Shown here piece after piece: positions 17,401-26,708 of a DNA stretch of 39,055 nucleotides. Below the pieces are notes generated by a model, which saw only the letters and a list, made by a program, of their open reading frames with translations, was not told the origin of the DNA and made no database searches. The number at the start of each line of letters is the position of its first letter. Positions within the stretch are counted from its first letter, which is position 1. Origin of the DNA: a virus; IMG/VR virus record IMGVR_UViG_3300025592_001620, positions 1-39,055 of that record; one strand, written 5' to 3'. The translations under genes were made by a program, and so were the position numbers.

Positions 17401-20400
17401 AAAGAACTATCCGGTGACTATGGTACTATGCTTGATACATTAGCAGAACGTAGTGGGGTAGCTAAATCAGCAATACAGTCCCTATTTAGTTTAGTAGAGG
17501 TGACTGGCACTGAGCAAGGAGAGCAGTTAATACAGACTCTTCGTAAGAAAGCTAGAGGAGAACGTATATCTGAGTATAGTGATGTTGCCTTAGCTAATGA
17601 AGTAGCCTCTCCATTAATTAAAAGTCTTGTTTCCTTTTTAGATTCTGAACCCACTGCTACATCCTTAGCTGCTGATGTAGAGCAAGCGTACAGCGAGGGT
17701 TTAGATAAAGTATCTACTGATATACTACAAGATGTTGGGCAACACCCTAGATATCAATCAGCAGCAGCCAGGGTTGCCAAGCTATTAACTGCCCTAGAAT
17801 CAAATGAGGATCTAGGTACTGTACTTGAACAGAATAAGAAACTCCGACAGTTTAAAGGACTTCACCAGAAGAAGCTAAATGCTTTTCGGGAAGCAGCACA
17901 ACTACATCAGGAGTTGACTGATACAAGTGCCCTCTCAGCTGATGAAGTAGTATTGATTACAAAAACCTCAGCTGATGGTGGGCGTTTCGATGCTCCTCGT
18001 GTTGTTACACGAGAAGAGTATGCTGAATTAACTGAAAATAAAAAATCAGGAGAACACTACTGGTATTACGATGGGGACAAATCAACTAATTTGGTTAATC
18101 GTATAGCAGCAGAAAATGCATTCTTACGTACTGAATTAGATTTAGCTAATAAGATAGGTTTAGCTATCCAGCAACAACATGCACGAGGCATTGCACGTAA
18201 ATCTCTTGAGGAGTCTTCTGCAAGTGAGACTGAGGACTTTACGGAGGTACCTGAGGCAAAGGTAGAGGGTAAGAAGCCTCCTGAGGCCCCTAAGAAGGGC
18301 AAAGAGGCAGACCTACATACAATAGTAAATAAAGATGGTGCTACTACAGATGCACTTGAGGTATATATTAAAAAGCATGTTGGGGCACCTAAACCAACGG
18401 ATCCCAGTGGAGATACACACCCATCTATTAAGTTTGCTCTCTGGCACCAAATACTATTAGATGCAGTGAATAAACTGAGTATGTCTGCGGAGAATATTAC
18501 TAAAGTAAAACATTTAATAAAAGATGCCAAGAAAGATGAGATACTTGCAGCAGTCAAAGCAGAAGGAATAAATCCAGCTACGTTAGATAGTACTGTAAAA
18601 TATGCTTTGATTAAAGAGTTATACGCTGTGTACGGTGATACTGTCCCTCCTCCTATTTCGGCAGGAGAGATAACAAAAGCGGGCATTGACCAGTTAATAG
18701 CAACAGTAACAGAAGAGAATGCAGAGAGTATGGCTGATATACTGGAATCAGTACCTGAACCTAAAGAAGGAAAAGCTGAACTAATACAGTCCGTAAAAAA
18801 CTTCGCTTCTTTAACTACAAAAGAACAAGCCCAAGTAAATATAGATCTATCTAATTTCTTAGCTGCAGCAAAAGAAGAAGCTTCTAGTAAAGCCCCTCAT
18901 TGGTTGTACAATCAACCTGACCCTTTACGCCTACTCGTAGGTGAGGGAGCTAAATCCCAATCTAAGTTTTTCACTTCGTTAGCGCAACTAAATAACGGGA
19001 AAGGATTTGATATCCATAAGTTGTTTACAGCTGACCCTACCACTGCAGATAAAACTCTTGCTAACTTCCCCTCGATTATCTTCACTAAAGAGAATATACT
19101 ACGAGACCATATTATTGGGCTATTGGCAGATCAGAAGAATGCTCTGCCAGCAGGGAATAAGTTAAGTCAAGAGGAGCATCTGGAGACTTTAACTAAATAT
19201 GCTAAAACCATCGCTCGTAAGTTCTTTGCGTACCGTAAAGCATACGCAGGCATTACTGATCTGCACGTACCTTTGAGTCAGGTGTACCTAACTACGGATT
19301 TAGTGGGTTGGTTTTATAATGTTGAAAAAGTGGATGGGGTAACTAAAATCAACACTACATTACCTGATGCATTGTTATTTAGTATGTTTATGCGTGCGGA
19401 AAATTGGCTAGTAACTGAGGGTACATCGGATCCTTTATCAAATGAACGATTAAGGGAAGCGTTCTTTTATGGTACCTTAGAGCGGAAATTAAATGAGATT
19501 GAGAGGAATGAGTTAACAACCCCTGGGGGACATAAAATAGGTAGAGGGTTTGCTACTGTAGCTAGTAGCATAGGTACTAAGATTATACGTAATACTGGAC
19601 TCAAACCGGTAGCATATAAAAAAGATAAGAACGGAAGTAATAATAAAACTAACATAGCAAATCGTGTGCAGGAAAGTATAACTGAAGCTGTAGGCATGCT
19701 GGCGTTACGTGTAATGGAGGAGATGTATTCAAGTACTGAAGTCGGATCTAATAAATACTTATCTAATAAAAAAGATAGACAATATAAGATTAAAATATTT
19801 AAACATACCTTTGTATTGAAAGGGGATGAGCACAATCCTATACGCACATACAATGGTAAAAGTAAATCACGTAAAGCTGATTCAGCCAGATATATATCTG
19901 TGATAGATAATGCGTATAAAATACTTGCCGATACCCCTCTGAACTCGAAAAGAGAAAGACAACTATATAATACTAATAGTACAAGCAAGAAAGAGATATA
20001 TGACATTAATGTAATGTATGCATTGTTGTCAGGAGATAGGGACTTCAACTATGGGGAACCCTTACAAGAGATACACACTGATGCTGCTAAACCTAAGTTT
20101 AGTCATTTTCCTGTATCTAGTAAGTTGCAGGAAGTGGTACAAGGACTTAATAAAGTACCTTGGGGACCTACGGAAATACTGGATGTAGCATTAGAATTAT
20201 ACCAAGATGATGATAGCCAAGAGGCTATGTTAAATTTAAGTGAGTTTGTCCATGATCCTAATATATTCACACAAGTGGACCAAGGCTCATTAATAGCTCA
20301 AAATGATAATACATTAGCTGTCTTACGTGATCTTATTGCGTATCGGGAAGCTGGGTTATTAGATAAATTCTATATCCCTCATGGGGTAATGAACCAGTAC

Positions 20401-23400
20401 CGTATTATGCAACACGGAAAGGTTAGCCCACAAAGCTCACATATAACTAGGTATCTAGTTAAATCCCATGCCGCTGTTACGTTTACTCCAGACAACATTA
20501 ATTGGTTTAAGTTAGCCGTAGTATTTAATTTACAGCGAAGCCCAGATAAGTTAACACGAGAGCAAGTACTCCTAGAATTTGATAAGATCATGAATGATCC
20601 TGTTATTGTAGATGCTGTACAAACTTTCTCAGCTGAGAGTAGAGCCTCTAACAAAGCGAAAGGGAAGGCCCTACAAAATATTATGGATGCTGGGTATGAT
20701 GCAGATGTCTCCCTACTATCGGGTGTGTTTGCCTTGATGAAGGCAACTGATATGGTGGAGGGTAAGTTGCAGCTTAAAGATACCTTTGTTTCTGATATAG
20801 CTATGGAAGTGGATGGAATCAGTAATGGTATAGCAATGGCTATTATGCAATTCCCATTCTTCAATACAGAAGAGTTACGTCGTAAATTAGAGCAAGTTGG
20901 TAACTTTAATAAAGACCACTTCACCGCAGCAGAATTTGAGCAGCACTTAGTTGGTATTGAGGATATATACGTATCTTTAGCTAACTTGATGACAGATCAA
21001 TTTACTGGGAAAAAAGGTAAAGAGATACTAGGTGCACTACATAATATGTTCGGTTCTTTAATCTCTAAAAATGAGACTGATAAAGGAGTCACTTATCAAA
21101 TTGCACGTAACCTTGTTAAGTATCCTGCTCTAATATTTATATACGGAGGACAAGCTAAACGTATTGCCTCAGAATCTGTACATGAATTACTTACAGCGTT
21201 GCAACGTAATATTGCAATATTAAATGCTGATTCCACTAGTTTATCCAGAAAAATAGCCAAAGTAAAAAAGAAGATAGCAGAAGTAGAGCAGCAACAAAAC
21301 ACAATACAAGCAGAGAAGACCAAGGCACTTGAGGCATTCAGTGCTGCGGATACAACCCTAGCTTTACCTGGAATTTCTAAGCTAGAGTCTGAGCATATAT
21401 TAGCTACTTTAGATAAAGAGAAGGCACTTGCTGTTATTAAGCAAGTCAACAAGAAACTAGAGGAAGCAAAAGTAAGTAAGAATAAAAAACAAGAGAAACT
21501 CTCTACGTTAGATTCAGAATTACAAAGTATTACCAATGAGGCTATACGGATCCAAAAAGGAGTCCGTGCATTTACAAATCTTACTGATATTGCCCCTACA
21601 GATTTACATAAGGTAAGTAAGTTTATAGGTAAAGAGAGGGGGGATATAGAAAAGTTTAGTATAACCGAGAATCTTGAATACAGTGCTTTTAGGGCGAAGC
21701 TAGAAAGTAAATTTGAGACAGCTTACCAAAACTCTCTCCAGACATTATTTAGTGGTGCGGAGGATGGTTTAGGTGGGATATCTGCTGGCCGTGATGCAAT
21801 TAATGAGTCTGTTACATTAGTCTATGCTGTGTTTCAAACTAAACTAAATGCAGAGATAAGTAAATTTGTTAACGCACAAGGATACATCCCAGCTAAAACT
21901 ACTATTAAGCAGATGATACGTGACCAACTACAATCAGTATTTCCTCATTACAAAGGACCTCTTGATGTAGGTAATTCTGCTATTGATATGGCTGGTACGG
22001 CACAACCTAGAATAGTTTCTCGACACTTTAAAGATGACCCTGCATTTACTAAAGCACTCTCTGCGTCACAAATAAATGTGAAGTACAAAGAAGGTACGCC
22101 TACGGATAGGCTATCTCCTATTCTAACTCAATACGAGGCTTCAGGACTCAAAGCAGTTATACGTCAGATTATTAATCTCGATGCAACCATACAAGCTGAG
22201 ACTATAGCTGGTACAGATTTTACAGGTCTCAGTCTGTATGATGCGAAAATGACAGATGCCCTCTCAGCTGCTACACATGCCTTTGCTTATTCAGATAACT
22301 ATATTAATACTAATATGCAAGTAAACTTATCACAGGCAGCGTATGATAATGTAACATCAGTATTTGCAGTTATTAAACCAGTATTAGCTATTGTAGAGCA
22401 ACAAAAAAACACACAACCTAAAAATAGAACGGATATTGATGCTCTAAACAATACTGAGAATTACCTAGATACGTGGAAGAGCTTGAAGCACACGGATAAG
22501 GAATATGCAGGTAACTTTACAACTCTAATAGAATCCTCTCTAGATACCTTGAAATTACATGCTAAGGCGAAAGAGAAGTTCAATAAGATGTTCGATAATT
22601 GGGGGTCGTTGCAAATGCGTATTCCTTTAATGCAAGGGGGGAATGTAGAGGTCGCTCCACAACACTCATTATCACATGAGGTTGCGAGGGCGACGCAGGA
22701 GATAGGGGTACAGCCTAGCATTGACACAGAGGTAGATTTTTCTTTAGATAGCCTTACGCGTGCTAATATCACCCCTAATACAACCTTCCTAGCTGAAGGC
22801 CAGAATGTGGGCCGAATTACAGTTAATAATTTTACTACACTGTACACAGCGTTTGCCGATATAAGTGATGGGTATTATCAGAGTAAAGGGGAACAGCTCG
22901 TACATGAGAAACAGCTTACTACTATACTGGATATTATGGCTCCAGTATTGGAGAACCTTAAAAACATTAAACTAGAGATATCAGATATAGATGGCTTGAC
23001 TCAAGGGGAGGCAGGAAAACACCGTAACATAGTGTCTATGTACCTTGATAGAAAGAGTGTTCCAGATACACTCTTTGCAATGACTCCTGCTGAAGTATAT
23101 GTACATGAGAATGGGCATATACTTCTCACAAGAGCATTTAAGAATGACTATAAGCTGCAGCGTAAAGCACAACGGATGCTCAGTAATCTAAAAGGTTATA
23201 TGAATGATAATGGGAAATACAAAGTATTTCTCAAAGGGGTTAGTAACCCTACCCCTGCTGATATTGCAATGGCTAAAAGATTATATAATTATTTATTAGA
23301 TAATCCAGGCAAAGAGTTAGATGAACTCGCTGAATTTGTAATGCTCGCCACTACGAATAGACAATATATAAGTGCACTTGAAGCATTCAAGAATACACCT

Positions 23401-26196
23401 AAACATGCAGATGCTACTGGTTGGTTCACCCAACTTATGCAGATAATTAATACTGCTATTGATTCTATTATTCGTACTATTAATAATACTGCAGATAATA
23501 AGGCCTACGACGATATATTGGATCTAGCTAAAGAGCTGGTACAAGCACAGACAACGCAGATAGATAAATATGCAATAGCTATGGAGAAAATCTCTAGTGC
23601 ATTGGCTACATCTAATAAAGCTATACAAGCGTATACCTCAAGAGTGCATCGTAAAATTAGATCAATGGAAATTGAGGGTAAATTCCAAATACCATTATCG
23701 ATCTATGTTGGTGCTACAGCAATGCTGAATAAGAATGTCTACATACGTCTAATCCGTGAAGAGTTAATCAGTAAAATAGGGCTTAAAACTATACGGGATA
23801 TACTACATGAATTAGGTAATGGGGTGTTGTCCAATAAGATGACTCTCTTATTACTGAAAAGCAAGCATCAGATTTCTAAGTTACGACGAATGGTTGAAAT
23901 AGCTTATGAAAACCACTTTAAACAGTTGTTGCCAACAGTCACAGAAAGTGAAGAGCGTATGCTTACTAGAATTGTGTTAGATGCTGATTTGAGTGCCCTT
24001 AGTTTATTAGGTATGAGTTCAAGTAAAATTCTAAAAGTATTAGGTGATTCTGCTCTCTCTTCTGCACAACGAGACAAGTTACTTGCAGAGGTTGACTCTA
24101 ACATAGTAAAACAGGTATTGCCTTATTTAGATGAACTAGCTCACTATATGGCTACAGGAGAGGCAGATGTAACAGGGGCAATTAGGGATGGGTATGATAA
24201 CGTATACGCCCTTCTGGTAGATAAGATATATAGACATGAGCAAGTACCTAACAAAGTACTTAAACGGTTAGATGCTTATGTGACTCTCAAAGCACTTGAG
24301 GTATTGGGTCCTCAAGAAATGTCAGTACTAAAGCAGCTTTCTACTGAAAGTCTTAATGACCTATTACAAGAACATTTAATGTATAAGAATGAGGCTCTTG
24401 TTAACTTATTCGATGGGGATAAATATGGAATGAAGAAGGGGTATACTAAAAAACGTATAGACCCATTTATCCATTTTAAGATTGGTACTGCATCAGACAC
24501 AAAGCAGTATCGAGCATTGGGATACACGACAAGAATTGATTTAGGAGTTATTCCGGATGTAAATAATACGGCCTCTGGTAATTTCCAAAAGTCCTATATA
24601 TTTATAGGTAAGTACACCCCTAATGCTAAACTGATTAGTGGGGGAGCTTCATTCACTGAAATGACCCCATCACATAAATTTGATTTACACCGTTTAGGTA
24701 AAGATGGTACAACATTGAATAATCAGGATATTAAGCATATCCAGCAACAGCTACAAAAACATAAGATCAAAACACCAGTTAATATTAGACCTATCCGAAA
24801 GAGATTCGTAACTGCCTCAGGAGATACAGGATTTGGTATTGTTGGTTATCGTGCTATTTTAGGTAATGAGATTGAACATAAAATGCTTAATATTGACCGG
24901 CAATTTTCTGATGTTATGGCTCACATGAAGTCAAACTACCATGACCAAGTGATGTCCCAGAGTATCAATAATAAATGGCTAACATTGTTTGATGAAGAGC
25001 GCAGGAAGCTGTATAAAAATAACAAGTTTAAATTTGTAGATATATTAGCAGCACCTTACAACACATATTATGATCGTCTACCTCGTACAATGCAAAAATC
25101 TATACATGACCGTAAAGATTCTAAGGGAAGGTACATGATTAGGGAAGAGGTTCTAGATAAAACTTTAGGGTTCTTGCAAGATACTGTAGCAGATTTATTA
25201 ATTGATCCCAACGTAAATCCGCAGATGTACAAATGGGTTAATAGGGTTACTCATGCATTGAAAGCATTAATGCAATCAGCAGTAGAGCGTATCGCTCTGG
25301 GTACAGTAGCGGTAATCAAAAGTAATATAATATCTAATATATACCAGCTTACTATACGTGGTATAGATCCTCGTTATATGATTAAGAAAGTCCGTGAAGG
25401 GTATGTAGCATACAAAGAGTATACTACTATGTACGTAGAGGTAGCTAAACTACAGGAGCGTATTAAAAAGTTTAACCTCCCTAGTAAACATAGTACTGTT
25501 AAGCGTACTACAGCTCTTAAATCCCGTATGAAAGTTAACCCTATGCACCAGTTTTTCAAATATGGGCTCAACAGTATGATCGTGGAAGAAGTAAATGAAG
25601 CTTCCCATACAGGATACTACTCCCATGTAATAGAGCAGACACTATTCGGTAAGAAGGTGGCTAAATTACCTCAAGGTATACTTGATGTAGCACAGACAAT
25701 CTCTTTATCCCCTAACAGTAAAGCATTCACTGCATTAAAGCATGTTGTGGCAATGACAGATCTATTAGCTAGGTATGTAATGGTAGAGCACGCAGGGGAT
25801 ACTGCTAAACGTAAAGGTACAAGTATTAAAGCAGCAAAAGATGCTGAGTTAATCGAAGCTCTACGTGCTTTTGTAGTCTTCGATGAAAACCTATCCCCTA
25901 AATTACAGTTGCTTAGTGATTTAGGTTTATGGTGGTTTGCTCGCTACTTCTTCAGAAATCAGCGTGTAGCATTAGATCTTGTGTCCAAATATCCTACTAA
26001 TACAGCAATAGCTGCTGGTATACAGTACACTACTGACTTTGACGCATTAGGTAATCTTAATAGTACCTGGCTAGCAGGTGATGTATCCCCTATGCTAATG
26101 AATCAGCTCACAGGTTGGGAGACAGTATTTGATCCTACTTATGGCCTTTCCCAAGCAGAGGAGATAGCTAAGATATTTGGAGTGACAGGAGATTAA
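14413..26196 (+). CDS. Giant virion RNA polymerase, N4 gp50-like, with HExxH domain
   Basis: A 3927-residue virion protein (N4 vRNAP is 3500). Residues 1-100 hold a Pro/Glu/Thr repeat (PEVTPEI-type). Residues about 270-480 are Gly/Ala-rich hydrophobic helices and about 535-790 are coiled coil. The RNA polymerase domain lies at about 1500-2720. Motif A is EVDGISNG with catalytic D2134. Motif B is R2232-x3-K2236-x7-Y2244-G2245, the N4-type Rx3Kx7YG. Motif C is LYDAKM with D2610. The TxxGR equivalent is probably H2001-G-K2003. Spacing between K2003, D2134 and K2236 is close to that of N4 mini-vRNAP (R424, D559, K670; from memory). Deviations are Tyr for His in motif C, Lys for Arg, and a coiled coil at about 2260-2385. 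H2898-E-N-G-H2902 with DELAEFV (E2971/E2974) is a zinc-peptidase-like site. The C-terminal ~400 residues resemble other phage ejection proteins. It is packaged, then injected to transcribe early genes. Confidence 0.88.
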   Translation: MTGHVLDSAIDRAKANVAPALLAEKASIMDKVLQRKVSVLAPTIPEMVAPVPEVTPEIMLEVTPALTPEIVPEITPAIASESAAGMLEPEGTLGDPAVVDMAVSPPEEPKDSFTRIPIPEYLRQQAEPPTRNDIPVDILPKEDTTPVDTSWLNAFKGIGSMGGAASVDTVKALRDMYQYVAGDDISDLAKQFNSHAPAEDVITEADLQMFVGTKKLSYTTPPSNEQITFMQSSQYKNLNKMDTDLEMLDMEWKEASINTKAELHELSGWDNRDLNELVQGSNVTWQSGKGFTDTFGKMVDYYMDNSGASLRSAIPSLVHTILYSGGKAVEAAFSTVQVHKYYNEFVDANEKLYADFTTEEKAEAFVYALGAVGTEWFGEKILGNVGKKLGKAIPGKFKNMDFEIPSLTKAGQVAVNATGVVFASGASEASTETFLQLGTNVRDPNFKEGDVATAFALGLVGTPTVVSTVAAGDTAINTVIDSTQSTNTQVTTELDRLTQIQTDNLASIAKGESDLDIDVIPHSEKDTSISAAAQTVQASIAEVEANLAQATRNLNTEKVDANDPEAIAEAQKNIDTFTTRLKLLKERQQGIVKSLAIAKRAQLAVGTVEAEIVKKQAQIDKLDTKVPANEKETVKLINRKAKIQGEIDQLKQNKTKAEELANVDYTGLTDADKTTTTTKLTESVKSTVREHREDRAQERADKQTENAVRTDQVKEELDTVNEEREVLRKEILAEKDPTKKQALKDDLSIKYAEKQTLLQEQQKLAKEKDTYQQSFVKRSVAKTKNVVSKVVDTVAATAKGTTKFIKEQSNTNRVIKSIVEDFQTYAEDFTGISIVIDTEEKDNDNKNTPIDLSAGTTSPERVMEYIVTAAGQVTTKVEDELAKIEEGSSEKTLSVAELNEALTKAQEALLRVTRAENQLPATNLDSGRVKQDVNTRINKAAKKIDKLAKAQGIPATAKKQNKKLMKLIEAVEKAQTDEEVSTTLAAFTSIVESTPGKELSGDYGTMLDTLAERSGVAKSAIQSLFSLVEVTGTEQGEQLIQTLRKKARGERISEYSDVALANEVASPLIKSLVSFLDSEPTATSLAADVEQAYSEGLDKVSTDILQDVGQHPRYQSAAARVAKLLTALESNEDLGTVLEQNKKLRQFKGLHQKKLNAFREAAQLHQELTDTSALSADEVVLITKTSADGGRFDAPRVVTREEYAELTENKKSGEHYWYYDGDKSTNLVNRIAAENAFLRTELDLANKIGLAIQQQHARGIARKSLEESSASETEDFTEVPEAKVEGKKPPEAPKKGKEADLHTIVNKDGATTDALEVYIKKHVGAPKPTDPSGDTHPSIKFALWHQILLDAVNKLSMSAENITKVKHLIKDAKKDEILAAVKAEGINPATLDSTVKYALIKELYAVYGDTVPPPISAGEITKAGIDQLIATVTEENAESMADILESVPEPKEGKAELIQSVKNFASLTTKEQAQVNIDLSNFLAAAKEEASSKAPHWLYNQPDPLRLLVGEGAKSQSKFFTSLAQLNNGKGFDIHKLFTADPTTADKTLANFPSIIFTKENILRDHIIGLLADQKNALPAGNKLSQEEHLETLTKYAKTIARKFFAYRKAYAGITDLHVPLSQVYLTTDLVGWFYNVEKVDGVTKINTTLPDALLFSMFMRAENWLVTEGTSDPLSNERLREAFFYGTLERKLNEIERNELTTPGGHKIGRGFATVASSIGTKIIRNTGLKPVAYKKDKNGSNNKTNIANRVQESITEAVGMLALRVMEEMYSSTEVGSNKYLSNKKDRQYKIKIFKHTFVLKGDEHNPIRTYNGKSKSRKADSARYISVIDNAYKILADTPLNSKRERQLYNTNSTSKKEIYDINVMYALLSGDRDFNYGEPLQEIHTDAAKPKFSHFPVSSKLQEVVQGLNKVPWGPTEILDVALELYQDDDSQEAMLNLSEFVHDPNIFTQVDQGSLIAQNDNTLAVLRDLIAYREAGLLDKFYIPHGVMNQYRIMQHGKVSPQSSHITRYLVKSHAAVTFTPDNINWFKLAVVFNLQRSPDKLTREQVLLEFDKIMNDPVIVDAVQTFSAESRASNKAKGKALQNIMDAGYDADVSLLSGVFALMKATDMVEGKLQLKDTFVSDIAMEVDGISNGIAMAIMQFPFFNTEELRRKLEQVGNFNKDHFTAAEFEQHLVGIEDIYVSLANLMTDQFTGKKGKEILGALHNMFGSLISKNETDKGVTYQIARNLVKYPALIFIYGGQAKRIASESVHELLTALQRNIAILNADSTSLSRKIAKVKKKIAEVEQQQNTIQAEKTKALEAFSAADTTLALPGISKLESEHILATLDKEKALAVIKQVNKKLEEAKVSKNKKQEKLSTLDSELQSITNEAIRIQKGVRAFTNLTDIAPTDLHKVSKFIGKERGDIEKFSITENLEYSAFRAKLESKFETAYQNSLQTLFSGAEDGLGGISAGRDAINESVTLVYAVFQTKLNAEISKFVNAQGYIPAKTTIKQMIRDQLQSVFPHYKGPLDVGNSAIDMAGTAQPRIVSRHFKDDPAFTKALSASQINVKYKEGTPTDRLSPILTQYEASGLKAVIRQIINLDATIQAETIAGTDFTGLSLYDAKMTDALSAATHAFAYSDNYINTNMQVNLSQAAYDNVTSVFAVIKPVLAIVEQQKNTQPKNRTDIDALNNTENYLDTWKSLKHTDKEYAGNFTTLIESSLDTLKLHAKAKEKFNKMFDNWGSLQMRIPLMQGGNVEVAPQHSLSHEVARATQEIGVQPSIDTEVDFSLDSLTRANITPNTTFLAEGQNVGRITVNNFTTLYTAFADISDGYYQSKGEQLVHEKQLTTILDIMAPVLENLKNIKLEISDIDGLTQGEAGKHRNIVSMYLDRKSVPDTLFAMTPAEVYVHENGHILLTRAFKNDYKLQRKAQRMLSNLKGYMNDNGKYKVFLKGVSNPTPADIAMAKRLYNYLLDNPGKELDELAEFVMLATTNRQYISALEAFKNTPKHADATGWFTQLMQIINTAIDSIIRTINNTADNKAYDDILDLAKELVQAQTTQIDKYAIAMEKISSALATSNKAIQAYTSRVHRKIRSMEIEGKFQIPLSIYVGATAMLNKNVYIRLIREELISKIGLKTIRDILHELGNGVLSNKMTLLLLKSKHQISKLRRMVEIAYENHFKQLLPTVTESEERMLTRIVLDADLSALSLLGMSSSKILKVLGDSALSSAQRDKLLAEVDSNIVKQVLPYLDELAHYMATGEADVTGAIRDGYDNVYALLVDKIYRHEQVPNKVLKRLDAYVTLKALEVLGPQEMSVLKQLSTESLNDLLQEHLMYKNEALVNLFDGDKYGMKKGYTKKRIDPFIHFKIGTASDTKQYRALGYTTRIDLGVIPDVNNTASGNFQKSYIFIGKYTPNAKLISGGASFTEMTPSHKFDLHRLGKDGTTLNNQDIKHIQQQLQKHKIKTPVNIRPIRKRFVTASGDTGFGIVGYRAILGNEIEHKMLNIDRQFSDVMAHMKSNYHDQVMSQSINNKWLTLFDEERRKLYKNNKFKFVDILAAPYNTYYDRLPRTMQKSIHDRKDSKGRYMIREEVLDKTLGFLQDTVADLLIDPNVNPQMYKWVNRVTHALKALMQSAVERIALGTVAVIKSNIISNIYQLTIRGIDPRYMIKKVREGYVAYKEYTTMYVEVAKLQERIKKFNLPSKHSTVKRTTALKSRMKVNPMHQFFKYGLNSMIVEEVNEASHTGYYSHVIEQTLFGKKVAKLPQGILDVAQTISLSPNSKAFTALKHVVAMTDLLARYVMVEHAGDTAKRKGTSIKAAKDAELIEALRAFVVFDENLSPKLQLLSDLGLWWFARYFFRNQRVALDLVSKYPTNTAIAAGIQYTTDFDALGNLNSTWLAGDVSPMLMNQLTGWETVFDPTYGLSQAEEIAKIFGVTGD

Positions 26197-26699
26197 TTAA
26201 ACAATTGATCGATCCCACCTAAAGGGGTAACTTTCGGTACAGTATCGAGTATTGTTTTCTCTGGTTTAGGTATCGGTTCTAATCTAGTTTCTGCTGCAGC
26301 TTCTGCCACATTCTCAGCAGTTACTTCTCTAGCTATCTCTTCAGCTTTCATTCGCTGCTCTAGCTTTGCTTTAGCTTCCTGAGTTTTCTTATTACGGTTC
26401 TCGAATTGGAACTCTACTTCAGCTTCTTCTTCTGGGGTCATAATACGTTTGAGCGTTAATTCATGATCCCCTTTAGCCATCATTAGAGGATCTCTACGTT
26501 TACCTTTCGCTGGTTGATATATTAGATCTGCTTTCCATCCTAGTGTAGCCTCTTCTTCTGTAAGAGCGTCTGTACGCGTGACATAGGGGAGTTCTTCAGT
26601 AGGGGATGCATCTGTAGCCCTTACAGCTACTTCGTCTATATCCAGCCCTCTGAGGAGCTCTAAAACATCTTTCATTGGTACTTCTATTGTAAGTTTCAT
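26193..26699 (-). CDS. Hypothetical charged protein ending in LFN
   Basis: A 168-residue protein with no recognised family. The first 30 residues could form a beta-alpha unit (MKLTIEVPMKDVLELLRGL). The middle holds a conserved-looking WKADLIYQPAKGKRRDP segment, and residues about 90-145 are a highly charged single helix (EEEAEVEFQFENRNKKTQEA). The tail is Pro-rich and ends GGIDQLFN, the same last three residues as the SSB encoded two genes upstream. It is last in the minus operon, and its stop codon overlaps the stop of the convergent vRNAP gene. A replication- or recombination-accessory role is a guess from context. Confidence 0.62.
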   Translation of the reverse strand: MKLTIEVPMKDVLELLRGLDIDEVAVRATDASPTEELPYVTRTDALTEEEATLGWKADLIYQPAKGKRRDPLMMAKGDHELTLKRIMTPEEEAEVEFQFENRNKKTQEAKAKLEQRMKAEEIAREVTAENVAEAAAETRLEPIPKPEKTILDTVPKVTPLGGIDQLFN

Positions 26700-26708
26700 A
26701 TTATATTC

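Noticed and set aside
18066-18686. 206-residue minus-strand frame inside the vRNAP gene
   Set aside because: It is an antisense shadow of a well-supported coding frame, Ser/Leu-rich with no motif or ribosome-binding site.
14413-26196. Reading the giant protein as a crAss-like phage or DarB-type antirestriction protein
   Set aside because: The Rx3Kx7YG motif with a DG-x-x-NG motif A, and the gp51-gp59 gene order, fit an N4-type vRNAP. Methylase or helicase motifs of DarB-type proteins were not seen.
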